In this document: positions 53,418 through 62,641 of the stretch, piece by piece | Layout: each line of letters starts with the position of its first letter | Numbering within the stretch: position 1 is the first letter of the stretch | From: Leeuwenhoekiella blandensis MED217 | GTDB lineage: Bacteria > Bacteroidota > Bacteroidia > Flavobacteriales > Flavobacteriaceae | DNA length: 64,000 nucleotides | Direction: 5' to 3' | NCBI RefSeq assembly: GCF_000152985.1 | Contig: NZ_CH672395.1 | Span: forward strand, 831,778-895,777 | Notes under the pieces: model-generated | The model's database searches: none | Told to the model about the DNA's origin: nothing | What the model saw: only the letters and a program-made list of their open reading frames with translations | Position numbers and translations under genes: made by a program

Positions 53418-54524
53418 ATGATCACGTTAAACGGACTTCAGTTTCAGGAGTATATTTCAGAGGCTACATTGCTTAAGGCGATTGATGAGGTTGCCGCTCA
53501 AATCAATAGTGATTTTAAAGGGAAAGAGCCCGTTTTTTTAGTCGTGCTCAACGGTGCTTATAAGTTTGCGACAGAGCTTTTAAGCAGGTTTGAAGGCGAT
53601 TGCGAGATCGAGTTTATTAAAATGAGTTCTTATGATGGGACCTCAAGCACAGGGCAGGTTCAAACGCATATTCCTTTAGAGGCAGATCTTGAAGAACGCG
53701 AGGTCGTGATTGTTGAAGATATTGTAGATAGCGGTAACACTATTGAAAAAATAACGCAAATGATGGTACAGGCCGGCGTAAACAAATACCGTATTGCAAG
53801 TTTGTTTTACAAGCCCGAAGCCTATACCAAAGAATATAAAATACACTATGTTGGCCTAGAAATTCCTAATGATTTTATTGTAGGATATGGTCTTGATTAC
53901 AACGGTTTGGGGCGTAACCTCAATGCTATTTATAAACTAAAAACCACAAAAATGACAAATTTGGTATTGTTTGGCCCTCCTGGAGCAGGTAAGGGTACAC
54001 AAGCCTCTTTTTTAAAGGAAAAATACAATCTGGTTCATATTTCTACCGGAGATGTTTTTAGATACAACATTAAAAACGCTACAGAGCTGGGAACCTTGGC
54101 AAAATCATATATTGATAAAGGACAATTGGTTCCAGATTCGGTAACCATAGATATGTTGAGTGCAACAGTAGATGAAACTCCAGATGCCAATGGGTTTATT
54201 TTTGATGGTTTTCCTAGAACAACAGCACAAGCTGAAGCTTTAGATAAACTTCTTGCTGAAAAGGGAACTGAAGTTTCTGCAATGATCGCGCTAGAAGTTG
54301 ATGACGAGATTTTAGTAAAACGTCTTTTGGAACGCGGAAAAACTTCAGGAAGAAAGGACGACGCAGATGAGACTGTAATTCGCAACCGAATCAAAGTGTA
54401 TTATGATGAGACGGCGATTTTAAAAGGCTACTATCAAAAACAGGATAAGTATTTTGGTGTAGACGGTGTAGGCGAAATAAACGAAATCACAACACGCTTA
54501 AGCAGCGTTATAGATAAGCTTTAA
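53418..54524 (+). CDS. Fused hypoxanthine phosphoribosyltransferase - adenylate kinase
   Basis: A 368-residue fusion. Residues 1-178 are a hypoxanthine-type phosphoribosyltransferase: LVVLNGAYKFATELL and the PRPP motif VVIVEDIVDSGNTI (about 96-109). Residues 179-368 are a complete adenylate kinase: P-loop GPPGAGKGTQ (186-195), HISTGDVFR, FDGFPRTTAQAEAL, RLLERGKTSGRKDD and NRIKVYYDETA. The adenylate kinase part begins with its own ATG (53952) right after the phosphoribosyltransferase end, as if a stop codon had been lost. The two steps are linked in purine salvage (IMP made by the first; AMP phosphorylated by the second). An internal start could also make free adenylate kinase. Confidence 0.9.
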   Translation: MITLNGLQFQEYISEATLLKAIDEVAAQINSDFKGKEPVFLVVLNGAYKFATELLSRFEGDCEIEFIKMSSYDGTSSTGQVQTHIPLEADLEEREVVIVEDIVDSGNTIEKITQMMVQAGVNKYRIASLFYKPEAYTKEYKIHYVGLEIPNDFIVGYGLDYNGLGRNLNAIYKLKTTKMTNLVLFGPPGAGKGTQASFLKEKYNLVHISTGDVFRYNIKNATELGTLAKSYIDKGQLVPDSVTIDMLSATVDETPDANGFIFDGFPRTTAQAEALDKLLAEKGTEVSAMIALEVDDEILVKRLLERGKTSGRKDDADETVIRNRIKVYYDETAILKGYYQKQDKYFGVDGVGEINEITTRLSSVIDKL

Positions 54525-54566
54525 ACAGTTTAGGGTTTCGCGTTTGCAGTTTAAAAGCAGGGAAGT

Positions 54567-54959
54567 TTGGCGACAGTTGAAAAATTCGAAGATCTTGAAG
54601 TTTGGCAATTATCTCGGGATTTATGTCAAAAGATAGAGGCTTTAATTGCTTCAGATGAATTATCAAGACGTTACGCGCTAAAGGATCAGATAGATAGAAG
54701 CTCCGGTTCAATTATGGATAACATTGCTGAAGGCTTTGGGAGATCGGGAAGTTTAGAATTTAGAAATTTTTTAGGCTATGCTAAAGGCTCTTGCTCTGAG
54801 TTAAAATCACAAATTTATCGGTTGTACGATAAGCAGTTAATACTACAGAAAGATTACGAGGATTTAATAGAACAATGCGACCATATTAACGCAAAACCAG
54901 GCTCTTTCATTAAATATTTAAGCTCAACAAAATACAGAGGAACTAAATTCAAATGTTAG
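54567..54959 (+). CDS. Four-helix bundle protein (S23 / IVP-like)
   Basis: 130 residues from TTG 54567; an in-frame TAA at 54552 and the absence of an earlier ATG make this the likely start. The family signature is [16 protein letters not shown] near the start and [21 protein letters not shown] in the middle, as in the proteins encoded by 23S rRNA intervening sequences and their free-standing relatives. It lies between the fusion gene and obg. Such genes occur scattered in Bacteroidota genomes with no known function, possibly as mobile passengers. Confidence 0.82.
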   Translation: MATVEKFEDLEVWQLSRDLCQKIEALIASDELSRRYALKDQIDRSSGSIMDNIAEGFGRSGSLEFRNFLGYAKGSCSELKSQIYRLYDKQLILQKDYEDLIEQCDHINAKPGSFIKYLSSTKYRGTKFKC

Positions 54960-54999
54960 TTTCAAAACAGAAAACAATAAACAGAAAACAGAACAGAAG

Positions 55000-56013
55000 A
55001 TGACCGAAGGAAATTTTGTTGATTATGTAAAAATGCACGTAACCTCAGGAAAAGGAGGTGCAGGCTCTGCGCATTTGCGACGAGAAAAGTTTGTGGCAAA
55101 AGGTGGGCCTGATGGAGGTGATGGTGGTCGTGGCGGTCATATAATCGCGCGTGCCAATCCAAATCTATGGACCTTACTTCACCTCAAGTTTAAGAGACAT
55201 CTTAAGGCAGGTCACGGTGCCAATGGTGGAAAGCAAACCAGTACCGGAGCTGATGGTGAAGATGTGTATATCGAAGTGCCTTTGGGGACTGTGATACGCG
55301 ATACAGAAACACAAGAAGTTTTAAAAGAGATCACCGAAGAAGGGCAAGAATATATCATCGCGGAAGGTGGTATGGGCGGACTAGGAAACTCGCACTTTAA
55401 AACAGCGACCAATCAGACGCCGCGCTATGCACAACCCGGTATAGACGGGCAAGAAGTTGATGTAACTTTGGAGTTGAAGGTGCTTGCAGACGTTGGTCTT
55501 GTAGGTTTTCCTAATGCAGGTAAGTCTACTTTACTCTCTGTAATTACAGCAGCAAAACCCAAAATAGCAAATTACGAGTTTACTACCTTGAAGCCTAATT
55601 TAGGAATTGTTCAGTATCGGGATTTTCAGACTTTTGTGATTGCAGATATTCCGGGGATCATTGAGGGCGCAGCAGAAGGAAAAGGATTAGGATATCGCTT
55701 TCTTCGGCATATCGAGCGTAATTCTACCTTGCTTTTTATGATTCCGGCAGATGCACCAGATATCGCCGAGCAATACCAGATATTATTGCACGAATTAGAA
55801 AAATACAATCCGGAGCTTTTAGATAAAGATCGGTTGATCGCGATCACAAAAAGCGATATGCTGGATGCTGAATTAAAGGCAGAACTTAAAGCAGAGTTAG
55901 ATAAGAATTTGCCTATAGAATATATGTTTATTTCTTCGGTAGCACAGCAAGGACTTACGCAGCTTAAGGACCGTTTGTGGGCCATGCTTAACCGTCCCGC
56001 TGTAGAAGAATAG
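55000..56013 (+). CDS. obg: GTPase Obg/CgtA
   Basis: A 337-residue Obg GTPase. The glycine-rich Obg domain (residues 1-160) includes [18 protein letters not shown] and [11 protein letters not shown]. The G domain has G1 [10 protein letters not shown]3 [17 protein letters not shown]4 ITKSDML and G5 ISSVAQQG. The long C-terminal OCT domain is absent, as usual in this phylum. It acts in large-ribosomal-subunit assembly and stress response. It is followed by a hairpin that extends over the start of the next gene. Confidence 0.96.
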   Translation: MTEGNFVDYVKMHVTSGKGGAGSAHLRREKFVAKGGPDGGDGGRGGHIIARANPNLWTLLHLKFKRHLKAGHGANGGKQTSTGADGEDVYIEVPLGTVIRDTETQEVLKEITEEGQEYIIAEGGMGGLGNSHFKTATNQTPRYAQPGIDGQEVDVTLELKVLADVGLVGFPNAGKSTLLSVITAAKPKIANYEFTTLKPNLGIVQYRDFQTFVIADIPGIIEGAAEGKGLGYRFLRHIERNSTLLFMIPADAPDIAEQYQILLHELEKYNPELLDKDRLIAITKSDMLDAELKAELKAELDKNLPIEYMFISSVAQQGLTQLKDRLWAMLNRPAVEE

Positions 56014-56044
56014 CTCGGGTTTTAGGATTTTATTGACTAGAAGG

Positions 56045-56090
56045 ATGCTTCATTTTGTCTATTTTTAAAAGAAAAGACAAGATGAAGCAT
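56045..56090 (+). promoter_or_regulatory. Long hairpin covering the start codon of the DUF4136 gene
   Basis: ATGCTTCATTTTGTCT (56045-56060) pairs with AGACAAGATGAAGCAT (56075-56090): 16 bp with one wobble, loop of 14 nt. A T-run follows at 56090-56095. The structure looks like an intrinsic terminator for obg, but its second arm contains the ATG (56082) of the next gene, so it may also hide that start. Confidence 0.6.
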
Positions 56091-56603
56091 TTTTTAATTT
56101 TACTGAGCATAATTACTTTCATTTCGTGCGGTTCTACCAAAGTTGCCTATGATTATGACGAGCAAATCGATTTTGCGCAGTACAAGACCTACAATTTTAT
56201 GAACGATATGGATAGCGGTTTGAGTCAGCTCGATTTAAATCGCCTTCTGGATGCTACTGAGGCCGTGCTGCAGTCTAAAGGATTTACCAAGTCTGAAACT
56301 CCTGATTTGCTTATAAACATCATTGCAGATCAGTATGAAGATGTTCAGCGCAATTCGGTAGGAGTAGGTATTGGTGGCGGAAGTTATGGTGGCGGCGTAA
56401 GCGTTGGAGCGGGTTTTCCACTTGGAGGAAACAAAAATCATCAGACTATAACTCTTGATCTTGTTGATGCTCAAAGAGATATTCTGGTCTGGCAAGCAGT
56501 AAGCGATAGTAATATTGCTGTAAATACCAATCCGCAGGACCGAGTGAGTTATTTTACCAAAATTGCAAATAAGATTTTTGAAGAATTTCCACCAGAGGAA
56601 TAA
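56082..56603 (+). CDS. DUF4136-type lipoprotein
   Basis: 173 residues from ATG 56082. The signal has the lipobox FISCGS with Cys near residue 14. The mature part YDYDEQIDFAQYKTYNFM is the start of the DUF4136 domain and DLLINIIADQYEDV follows. A glycine-rich stretch (VGIGGGSYGGGVSVGAG) lies in the middle, and the end is DRVSYFTKIANKIFEEFP. A longer frame starts at TTG 56055 but would put a charged segment before the signal. Function unknown; probably attached to the outer membrane. Confidence 0.85.
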   Translation: MKHFLILLSIITFISCGSTKVAYDYDEQIDFAQYKTYNFMNDMDSGLSQLDLNRLLDATEAVLQSKGFTKSETPDLLINIIADQYEDVQRNSVGVGIGGGSYGGGVSVGAGFPLGGNKNHQTITLDLVDAQRDILVWQAVSDSNIAVNTNPQDRVSYFTKIANKIFEEFPPEE

Positions 56604-56647
56604 TTGGACGGTTCAAAATTACTACATAGAATGGCGTGCTTTTTGTT

Positions 56648-56655
56648 TAGTTTTG
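56648..56655 (+). promoter_or_regulatory. Probable -7 box of the TPR protein gene
   Basis: TAGTTTTG lies 17 nt before the ATG at 56672. The -33 position does not show TTG. Confidence 0.4.
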
Positions 56656-56671
56656 ATACAAACAACCATTT

Positions 56672-57631
56672 ATGCATTTGAAATTCTTATTTGCACTATT
56701 TATTTCGGCTTCTGTATTTGCTCAGGATGCAGCATATCAAAAAGCCGAAGCCTATTTCAAAGCTGAAAAGTTTGCACTCGCAAAACCTATTTTCTCTAAA
56801 TATCTGGATGCTAATCCTAAACACGCTAAAACCCGGGAATATCTTGGTGATATTGCGGCCTATGCAAAAGATTGGGATACTGCCATTACCTATTACGAAC
56901 CTTTAGTAGAAGAAACCCCGTCAAGTGCTAATTACCATTTTAAATATGGTGGCGCGTTAGGGATGAAAGCCCTTGAGATTAGTAAATTGCGCGCCTTGAC
57001 CTATATCGATGATATCAAGGAACATTTTACCAGAGCTGCCGAGTTAGATCCTAAGCATATTGAAACGCGCTGGGCACTTGTAGAGCTATATCTTCAGCTT
57101 CCCGGGATTATAGGCGGAAGTACAAAAAAAGCCAAAGCTTATGCGATGGAGTTACAGGATATTTCACCGGTAGACGGTTATCTCGCGCGAGGTTACGTCG
57201 CAGAACATGAGGATGAGATGGATGAAGCCGAAACCTTGTACAAAAAAGCTATTGAGGTTGGTGGTTCGCCCACAACCTATGAGAAACTTACCAATTTGTA
57301 TGAAAAGAAAAATCAGCCTAAAAAAGCCATAGACAATGCAGCTTCAAGTTTAAAATTGCACAAACGCAATCAAATCAATTATCAAATCGGAAAAATTGCA
57401 GCCGAATTTGATATGGAGCCTGAGTTGGGTTTAGCCAGTTTAAAGCAATACATCGAGAATCATTCAGTCAAAGATGGTGTTCCGGTGCGATGGGCGCATT
57501 TTAGAATGGCTCAGATTTATAGAAATAAGGGAGATAAAGCAAGCGCAACACACTACATCAATTTAGCACTCGCCGATGAACCCGATTTTGAGCAGGCTTT
57601 AGAAGAAAAGAAACGCATTCAGGAATTATAG
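56672..57631 (+). CDS. TPR-repeat exported protein
   Basis: A 319-residue protein with a short signal peptide (about residues 1-17, SVFAQ). Tetratricopeptide-like helical pairs run through the rest: for example AYQKAEAYFKAEKFALAKPIF, TREYLGDIAAYAKDWDTA, and KAIEVGGSPTTYEKLTNLY. About five to six repeats can be counted. It is likely a periplasmic scaffold; partner unknown. It lies between the DUF4136 lipoprotein and mpl. Confidence 0.82.
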   Translation: MHLKFLFALFISASVFAQDAAYQKAEAYFKAEKFALAKPIFSKYLDANPKHAKTREYLGDIAAYAKDWDTAITYYEPLVEETPSSANYHFKYGGALGMKALEISKLRALTYIDDIKEHFTRAAELDPKHIETRWALVELYLQLPGIIGGSTKKAKAYAMELQDISPVDGYLARGYVAEHEDEMDEAETLYKKAIEVGGSPTTYEKLTNLYEKKNQPKKAIDNAASSLKLHKRNQINYQIGKIAAEFDMEPELGLASLKQYIENHSVKDGVPVRWAHFRMAQIYRNKGDKASATHYINLALADEPDFEQALEEKKRIQEL

Positions 57632-57714
57632 GATTAGAATACGGTATTATTTCGTTTTCTGAAACTGTGATTTCTTAACTTGCAGCATCTATTTTAAAGA
57701 TTCTACACAGGACT

Positions 57715-59067
57715 ATGCGAGTACATTTTATAGCGATTGGAGGAAGTGCGATGCACAATTTGGCTTTAGCCTTACATCATAAAGGATACGAAGTAAGCGG
57801 AAGCGATGACGCGATTTTTGAACCTTCTAAATCTCGATTGGCTAAATATGATTTACTGCCGCCAGAACTCGGCTGGTTTCCAGAAAAAATCGATACGCAA
57901 TTGGATGCTGTAATCCTTGGGATGCACGCAAAGCCTGATAATGCAGAACTTTTAAAAGCACAAGAACTCGGACTTAAAATTTACAGCTACCCCGAATTTC
58001 TCTATGAGCAATCTAAAGAGAAAACGCGTGTGGTGATAGGAGGTTCGCACGGGAAAACTACAATTACCTCAATGATCTTGCACGTGTTGCATTATCACGA
58101 TCGTGAGGTAGATTTTATGGTTGGGGCACAGTTGCCCGGTTTCGAGACTATGGTGCATCTCACCGAGGAAAATGATTTTATCTTACTTGAAGGTGACGAG
58201 TACTTATCCTCTCCTATAGATCGTCGTCCTAAATTTCATTTGTACAAACCCAATATCGCTTTGATCAGTGGGATCGCCTGGGATCACGTTAATGTGTTTC
58301 CTACTTATGAAAACTACGTAGAACAGTTTGAGATCTTTGCTGATTCTATTTCGCGAGGCGGAATTCTGGTTTACAATGAAGAAGATGCTGAGGTTAAACG
58401 CATCGCCGAAGCTGCTACGGCTCCCACGCGTAAACACGCTTATTCCACTCCAGAGTACAGTATTGAAGATGGAGAAACCTTATTAGAAACACCTGAAGGT
58501 CCTATGCCAATCTCGGTATTTGGCAAGCATAACCTGAGTAATCTGGCAGGCGCAAAATGGATTTGTCAGCATATGGGAATCGATGAAGATGATTTTTATG
58601 AAGCAATTGCAAGCTTTGAAGGTGCGGCAAAACGCTTAGAAAAAATAGGAGAAACAGCGAGTAATATTGCTTTTAAAGATTTTGCACATTCCCCTAGTAA
58701 AGTGGCTGCAACGACAAAAGCGGTGAAAAATCAATTTCCTGACCGAAAGCTTTTTGCTTGTTTAGAATTACATACATACAGCAGCTTAAATGCTGAATTT
58801 ATAAAAGGCTATAAAGGAGCTCTGGATGCTGCCGAAGAAGCTGTTGTCTTTTATTCTCCGGAAGCGGTTGCGGTAAAACAATTAGAGGTTATTAGTAAAG
58901 AACAGATTGAAGTTGCTTTTGACCGTGACGATCTCATCATCTTCACAGATGCAGAAGCGTTTAAAACTTATCTGAAGCAACAGCAATTTGACAATGCCGT
59001 GTTACTCCTTATGAGTAGTGGTAATTATGGCGGTCTGGATTTTGATACCGTTCAAGAATTGCTCTAG
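57715..59067 (+). CDS. mpl: UDP-N-acetylmuramate:L-alanyl-gamma-D-glutamyl-meso-diaminopimelate ligase
   Basis: A 450-residue Mur ligase relative that attaches the recycled tripeptide to UDP-MurNAc in peptidoglycan recycling. It begins VHFIAIGGSAMHNLALALH, and the ATP loop is GGSHGKTTITSMI (about residue 108-120). EGDEYLSSPIDRRPKF and KDFAHSPSKVAATTKAV are Mpl-type segments. The stop overlaps the convergent flavoprotein gene by 4 nt. Together with murF in this window it marks cell-wall synthesis and recycling. Confidence 0.93.
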   Translation: MRVHFIAIGGSAMHNLALALHHKGYEVSGSDDAIFEPSKSRLAKYDLLPPELGWFPEKIDTQLDAVILGMHAKPDNAELLKAQELGLKIYSYPEFLYEQSKEKTRVVIGGSHGKTTITSMILHVLHYHDREVDFMVGAQLPGFETMVHLTEENDFILLEGDEYLSSPIDRRPKFHLYKPNIALISGIAWDHVNVFPTYENYVEQFEIFADSISRGGILVYNEEDAEVKRIAEAATAPTRKHAYSTPEYSIEDGETLLETPEGPMPISVFGKHNLSNLAGAKWICQHMGIDEDDFYEAIASFEGAAKRLEKIGETASNIAFKDFAHSPSKVAATTKAVKNQFPDRKLFACLELHTYSSLNAEFIKGYKGALDAAEEAVVFYSPEAVAVKQLEVISKEQIEVAFDRDDLIIFTDAEAFKTYLKQQQFDNAVLLLMSSGNYGGLDFDTVQELL

Positions 59068-59693
59068 TTCTTTTTGGTGACGTGTGAACTGTAGATCTTT
59101 TCGAGATACGAAGGCATTACTTGGCTGTAATTTTGAAGTAGTGCTTCTTTCGCTTGTATTTGGTCTTTCTTGTTTTTGTCTTGAGAAAGCTTGAATTTTC
59201 CTTCCCATGCGGTGATTTTTAATTCAAAACCGGTGACATAATTAACAAAAGCTTCCATTCTAGAATTCTCTTTTTCCAGAACATAGCGCTGCGCATCACC
59301 TTCAAGAAACGAGGTTAATTCGACCATAGCGTCTTTTAATTCTTCAGCATTTAAAATTTTAGAAACTTCTACTTCAAGGTGTAGTTTGATGTAATTCCAC
59401 GTGGGTAATTGCGTAGTCGTATAAATGCTTGGCGAAATATAGGTGTCTGGCCCATTAAAGAGCACTGTAGCTTTGGCTCCTAACTGTAACTGTTGGAGTT
59501 GCGGGTTGTTGTTGTCTATATGGCCTACGAGTTTGCCCAAATGATCATCTTCTTTATAATCTAATGGAAGGTGAGTGATTACGGGTAAACCTTCAGAAAC
59601 TGTTATAAGTGTCGCAAGCGGAAACGTTTTTAACGTTTCTACGATGTTGGCGTATTCAGCTTCTTGATGATTTGCCGGTGGATACTTACTCAT
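59064..59693 (-). CDS. FMN-binding protein, PaiB-like
   Basis: A 209-residue protein of the PaiB / FMN-binding negative regulator family with a split-barrel flavin fold. Conserved stretches are FPLATLITVSEGLPVITHLPL, LVGHIDNNNPQLQQL, ATVLFNGPDTYISPS and the following PTWNYIKLHLEV. The family name implies transcription control in Bacillus, but the fold suggests flavin or heme chemistry; the role here is unknown. Confidence 0.88.
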   Translation of the reverse strand: MSKYPPANHQEAEYANIVETLKTFPLATLITVSEGLPVITHLPLDYKEDDHLGKLVGHIDNNNPQLQQLQLGAKATVLFNGPDTYISPSIYTTTQLPTWNYIKLHLEVEVSKILNAEELKDAMVELTSFLEGDAQRYVLEKENSRMEAFVNYVTGFELKITAWEGKFKLSQDKNKKDQIQAKEALLQNYSQVMPSYLEKIYSSHVTKKN

Positions 59694-59857
59694 ATGTCTT
59701 TTTTTAATTTAAATAGCTTCCGAATCTATAAGGTTTTGAAAATTAGATTTTTACTGAATATTTTATTCTCTAAACCTGAAATTCTAAAAATACATTTTTT
59801 AAATTTAGACTGCGCGAGCTGCCCCTATGATTCACTAATTATTTCAGCCCAACTGAT

Positions 59858-60556
59858 ATGCAGCAAAACTCAGAGAATTTTTCGATAAAAAAGTGGTCGC
59901 TTGATGATCGACCCCGGGAGAAGTTATTACATAAAGGAAAAGATGCACTAAGTGACGCAGAGCTTGTAGCCATTTTAATTGGCTCCGGCAGCCGAAACGA
60001 AAGTGCGGTAGCCTTAAGTAAGCGCATTCTGGCCTCGGTAGATCATAATTTGAACGCATTGGGAAAACTTAGCGTTGGACAGTTGATGAAATTTAAAGGC
60101 ATAGGCGAGGCCAAAGCTGTGAGTATTGCAGCCGCAACCGAGTTGGGGCGTCGCAGACAATCAGATAAAGCCGAAGAGCCAACAAAAATTACCGGAAGCA
60201 ACGCGGTTTTTAGATTGCTTCAGCCTATTTTAGGTGAATTGCCGCATGAAGAGTTTTGGATTCTTTATTTAAACAATTCCAACAAAGTCTTACATAAGCA
60301 TCAATTGAGCAAAGGCGGTATGACCGGTACGCTGGTCGATGTGCGTTTGGTGCTCAAACTTGCACTAGAGCGCGGAGCGGTTTCTCTTATTTTGGCGCAT
60401 AATCATCCATCGGGAGGGTTACGACCAAGTCAGGCAGATAAAGACATAACCACAAAACTTAAAGTTGCTGCCGCCAGTCTCGACATAAAGGTGCTTGATC
60501 ATCTTATTATTACCGAAAACTCCTATTTTAGCTTTGCTGATGAAGGTTTGCTGTAA
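59858..60556 (+). CDS. radC: RadC family JAB-domain protein
   Basis: A 232-residue protein with an N-terminal helix-hairpin-helix region (SVGQLMKFKGIGEAKAVSI, about 69-87) and a C-terminal JAB1/MPN metal site: EEFWILYLNN, then LAHNHPSGGLRPSQAD with the HxHx7SxxD motif. It has been linked to DNA recombination or repair, but the real activity of RadC is unresolved. It is a single gene preceded by an AT-rich gap. Confidence 0.94.
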   Translation: MQQNSENFSIKKWSLDDRPREKLLHKGKDALSDAELVAILIGSGSRNESAVALSKRILASVDHNLNALGKLSVGQLMKFKGIGEAKAVSIAAATELGRRRQSDKAEEPTKITGSNAVFRLLQPILGELPHEEFWILYLNNSNKVLHKHQLSKGGMTGTLVDVRLVLKLALERGAVSLILAHNHPSGGLRPSQADKDITTKLKVAAASLDIKVLDHLIITENSYFSFADEGLL

Positions 60557-60607
60557 TTCCTTCCGCTTTAATTAAAAATTACGGAAATTGCCGGTATAAA
60601 ATTGCAT

Positions 60608-61912
60608 ATGCTCCTTATCTACACGCACAAGATCACCCCAAGACTGCGATATACCTTCAAGCATATCTGTACCAATATTTTGGGGGTTCCTGTTAAGTTT
60701 ACAACTGCGGTTGATGAATTCATTGTGCACGATAGTTTGAAGCTGTCGTATACCAATAAACCTCTGGGTAAGGAATTGCATATCAAAAGTCAGGAGCTGC
60801 TTTTTGAGCAAGGAATAAGTGATATTGAGATTAAAGTACAAGATTGGCGCGAGTCCAAGTGCTTTTTTGTCACGGGTACCAAGAGCGCATTGCCTTATGA
60901 TATTTTTGCGGCAGCTTTTGTATTGTTGAGTAGGTATGAAGAGTTTTTACCTCACGTGAAGGATGAGCAAGGAAGATTCCCCGCAACAGAGAGTTTGGGA
61001 TATCAAGAAGAATTTTTGACCCAACCTGTTATTGATGTTTGGGCCTATTATTTTAAAGAGGTGCTCCAGGAGAAATATCCTGACTATAATTTTGAACACC
61101 GAAAGTTCTCATTTCAAGCCTTGGTTGATGTCGAACAAGCTTATGAAATGTATGGCATAGGAATTATGCGTTGGGTTACCAATTTTCTTGGTGATTTGGT
61201 GAAGTTGCAGTTCAGTAAAATTTTATTGCGATTACAGGTAAGTCTGGGCTTGCGAAAAGACCCCTACGATACATTCAGCTGGTTGATCAATGTGCAAAAA
61301 AATGCCAAGTTCAAGTTTGTCTTTTTCTTTATGGTAGGCAATTACTCGACCTACACGCGTAACATTAGATTCAATAAAAAGAATTTTAGAGAGCTTATTA
61401 AAATGGTAGGAGATTACAGCGAGATTGGACTTCTGCTATCTAAAGAGGCTTTGTTGAGTAAAAGGCAGATGAAATTAGAAAAGCGGCGTATTGAAGGCAT
61501 CAATAATAAGCAGCTTAGCGCAGTGCGCTGCAGTAAGTATATGCAAAGCTTGCCCGAGCATTACCGCGAGATGATACAGTTTGAAATGAAAAACGATTAC
61601 TCGATGGGATATCCTGAATATTTAGGATTTAGAGCGGGTACGTGTACGCCTTTTAATTTTTATGATCTGGATTATGAAACCATAACGCCCTTGCTTATTC
61701 ATCCTATTTGTGCGCAAGCTTCGGCTTTTGAAACAAGCGCTTCAGATGAGAAAGAGCTCAATCACGAGTTAGATACTTTCTTTGAGATGAAGGAGGCTGT
61801 AGAACGTGTAAACGGAAATTTTGTGTTTAGTTTCCGGAATAAATCGGTAACCGGAAAAGGACAGGATCAGGGGCAATGGAAACAATTTTTTAGAGAATTG
61901 GTAAATGACTAA
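60608..61912 (+). CDS. DUF7033 / polysaccharide-deacetylase-like protein
   Basis: 434 residues from ATG 60608 (a TTG two codons earlier is less likely). The beginning LLIYTHKITPRLRYTFKHI and the following GVPVKFTTAVDEF are the DUF7033 N-terminal domain. The rest resembles a polysaccharide deacetylase (NodB) fold: LSKEALLSKRQMKLEKRRIEG and YPEYLGFRAGTC near residue 340. The first metal motif (usually DDxD-like) reads FQALVDVEQAYEM, a degenerate form, and the second reads SKEALLS in place of HSxxH. Catalysis is therefore uncertain. It overlaps the next gene by 8 nt. Confidence 0.72.
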   Translation: MLLIYTHKITPRLRYTFKHICTNILGVPVKFTTAVDEFIVHDSLKLSYTNKPLGKELHIKSQELLFEQGISDIEIKVQDWRESKCFFVTGTKSALPYDIFAAAFVLLSRYEEFLPHVKDEQGRFPATESLGYQEEFLTQPVIDVWAYYFKEVLQEKYPDYNFEHRKFSFQALVDVEQAYEMYGIGIMRWVTNFLGDLVKLQFSKILLRLQVSLGLRKDPYDTFSWLINVQKNAKFKFVFFFMVGNYSTYTRNIRFNKKNFRELIKMVGDYSEIGLLLSKEALLSKRQMKLEKRRIEGINNKQLSAVRCSKYMQSLPEHYREMIQFEMKNDYSMGYPEYLGFRAGTCTPFNFYDLDYETITPLLIHPICAQASAFETSASDEKELNHELDTFFEMKEAVERVNGNFVFSFRNKSVTGKGQDQGQWKQFFRELVND

Positions 61913-62597
61913 GTTAAAGAATATTCAACACGTTTTTTTTGATCTGGATCACACCCTTTGGGATTTTGACCGAAATTCTAAGTTGGCTTTTGAAGATATT
62001 TTTAAGAAAAACAATATAAGCGTTGCCATTGATGATTTTCTTGAGGTGTATGTTCCCATTAATTTTCAGTATTGGAAGTATTATCGTGAGTCTCGTATTA
62101 CCAAAGAACAGTTGCGTTACGGCCGGTTAAAAAACAGTTTTAAAGAGCTGGGGGTTGCTATAGATGATTTTTTGATAGACCGTTTGTCTGTAGATTATAT
62201 AGATCATTTGCCTAATCATAACCATTTGTTTGAGGGAGCAATAGCCCAGCTAAGCAATCTTCACAAAAAATACGAGTTGCACATCATCACAAACGGATTT
62301 CAGGAGGTTCAATCTTTAAAACTTCAAAATTCTAAAATCGATCATTTTTTCAAAACGATAACCAGCAGTGAGTCGGTAGGAGTAAAAAAGCCTGACGCAC
62401 GTATTTTTAAGCATGCTTTAGAACTGGCAGCTGCAGATCCTAAAAAAAGTGTGATGATAGGAGATAATTATGAGGCAGATATTCTGGGAGCTCAAAATAT
62501 GGGTTTACATACGATTTGTTTTAACTATCATAAAGCCAAATTGCCAGAGTCGCTTGTCGCAATAGATGATTTAACAGAAATAAGCAATTTCTTATAA
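61905..62597 (+). CDS. yjjG: YjjG family noncanonical pyrimidine nucleotidase (HAD superfamily)
   Basis: A 230-residue HAD phosphatase with motif I FFDLDHTLWDF (about residue 10-20), motif II HIITNG, motif III Lys in ESVGVKKPDARIF and motif IV MIGDNYEADILGA. The YjjG group hydrolyses pyrimidine nucleoside monophosphates, including noncanonical ones. Its start lies inside the end of the DUF7033 gene, so the two are translated together. Confidence 0.9.
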   Translation: MTKLKNIQHVFFDLDHTLWDFDRNSKLAFEDIFKKNNISVAIDDFLEVYVPINFQYWKYYRESRITKEQLRYGRLKNSFKELGVAIDDFLIDRLSVDYIDHLPNHNHLFEGAIAQLSNLHKKYELHIITNGFQEVQSLKLQNSKIDHFFKTITSSESVGVKKPDARIFKHALELAAADPKKSVMIGDNYEADILGAQNMGLHTICFNYHKAKLPESLVAIDDLTEISNFL

Positions 62598-62641
62598 ACT
62601 ATTGCTCGGTTTTTTGCGTTTGGACATCAAATCCCCTAATC

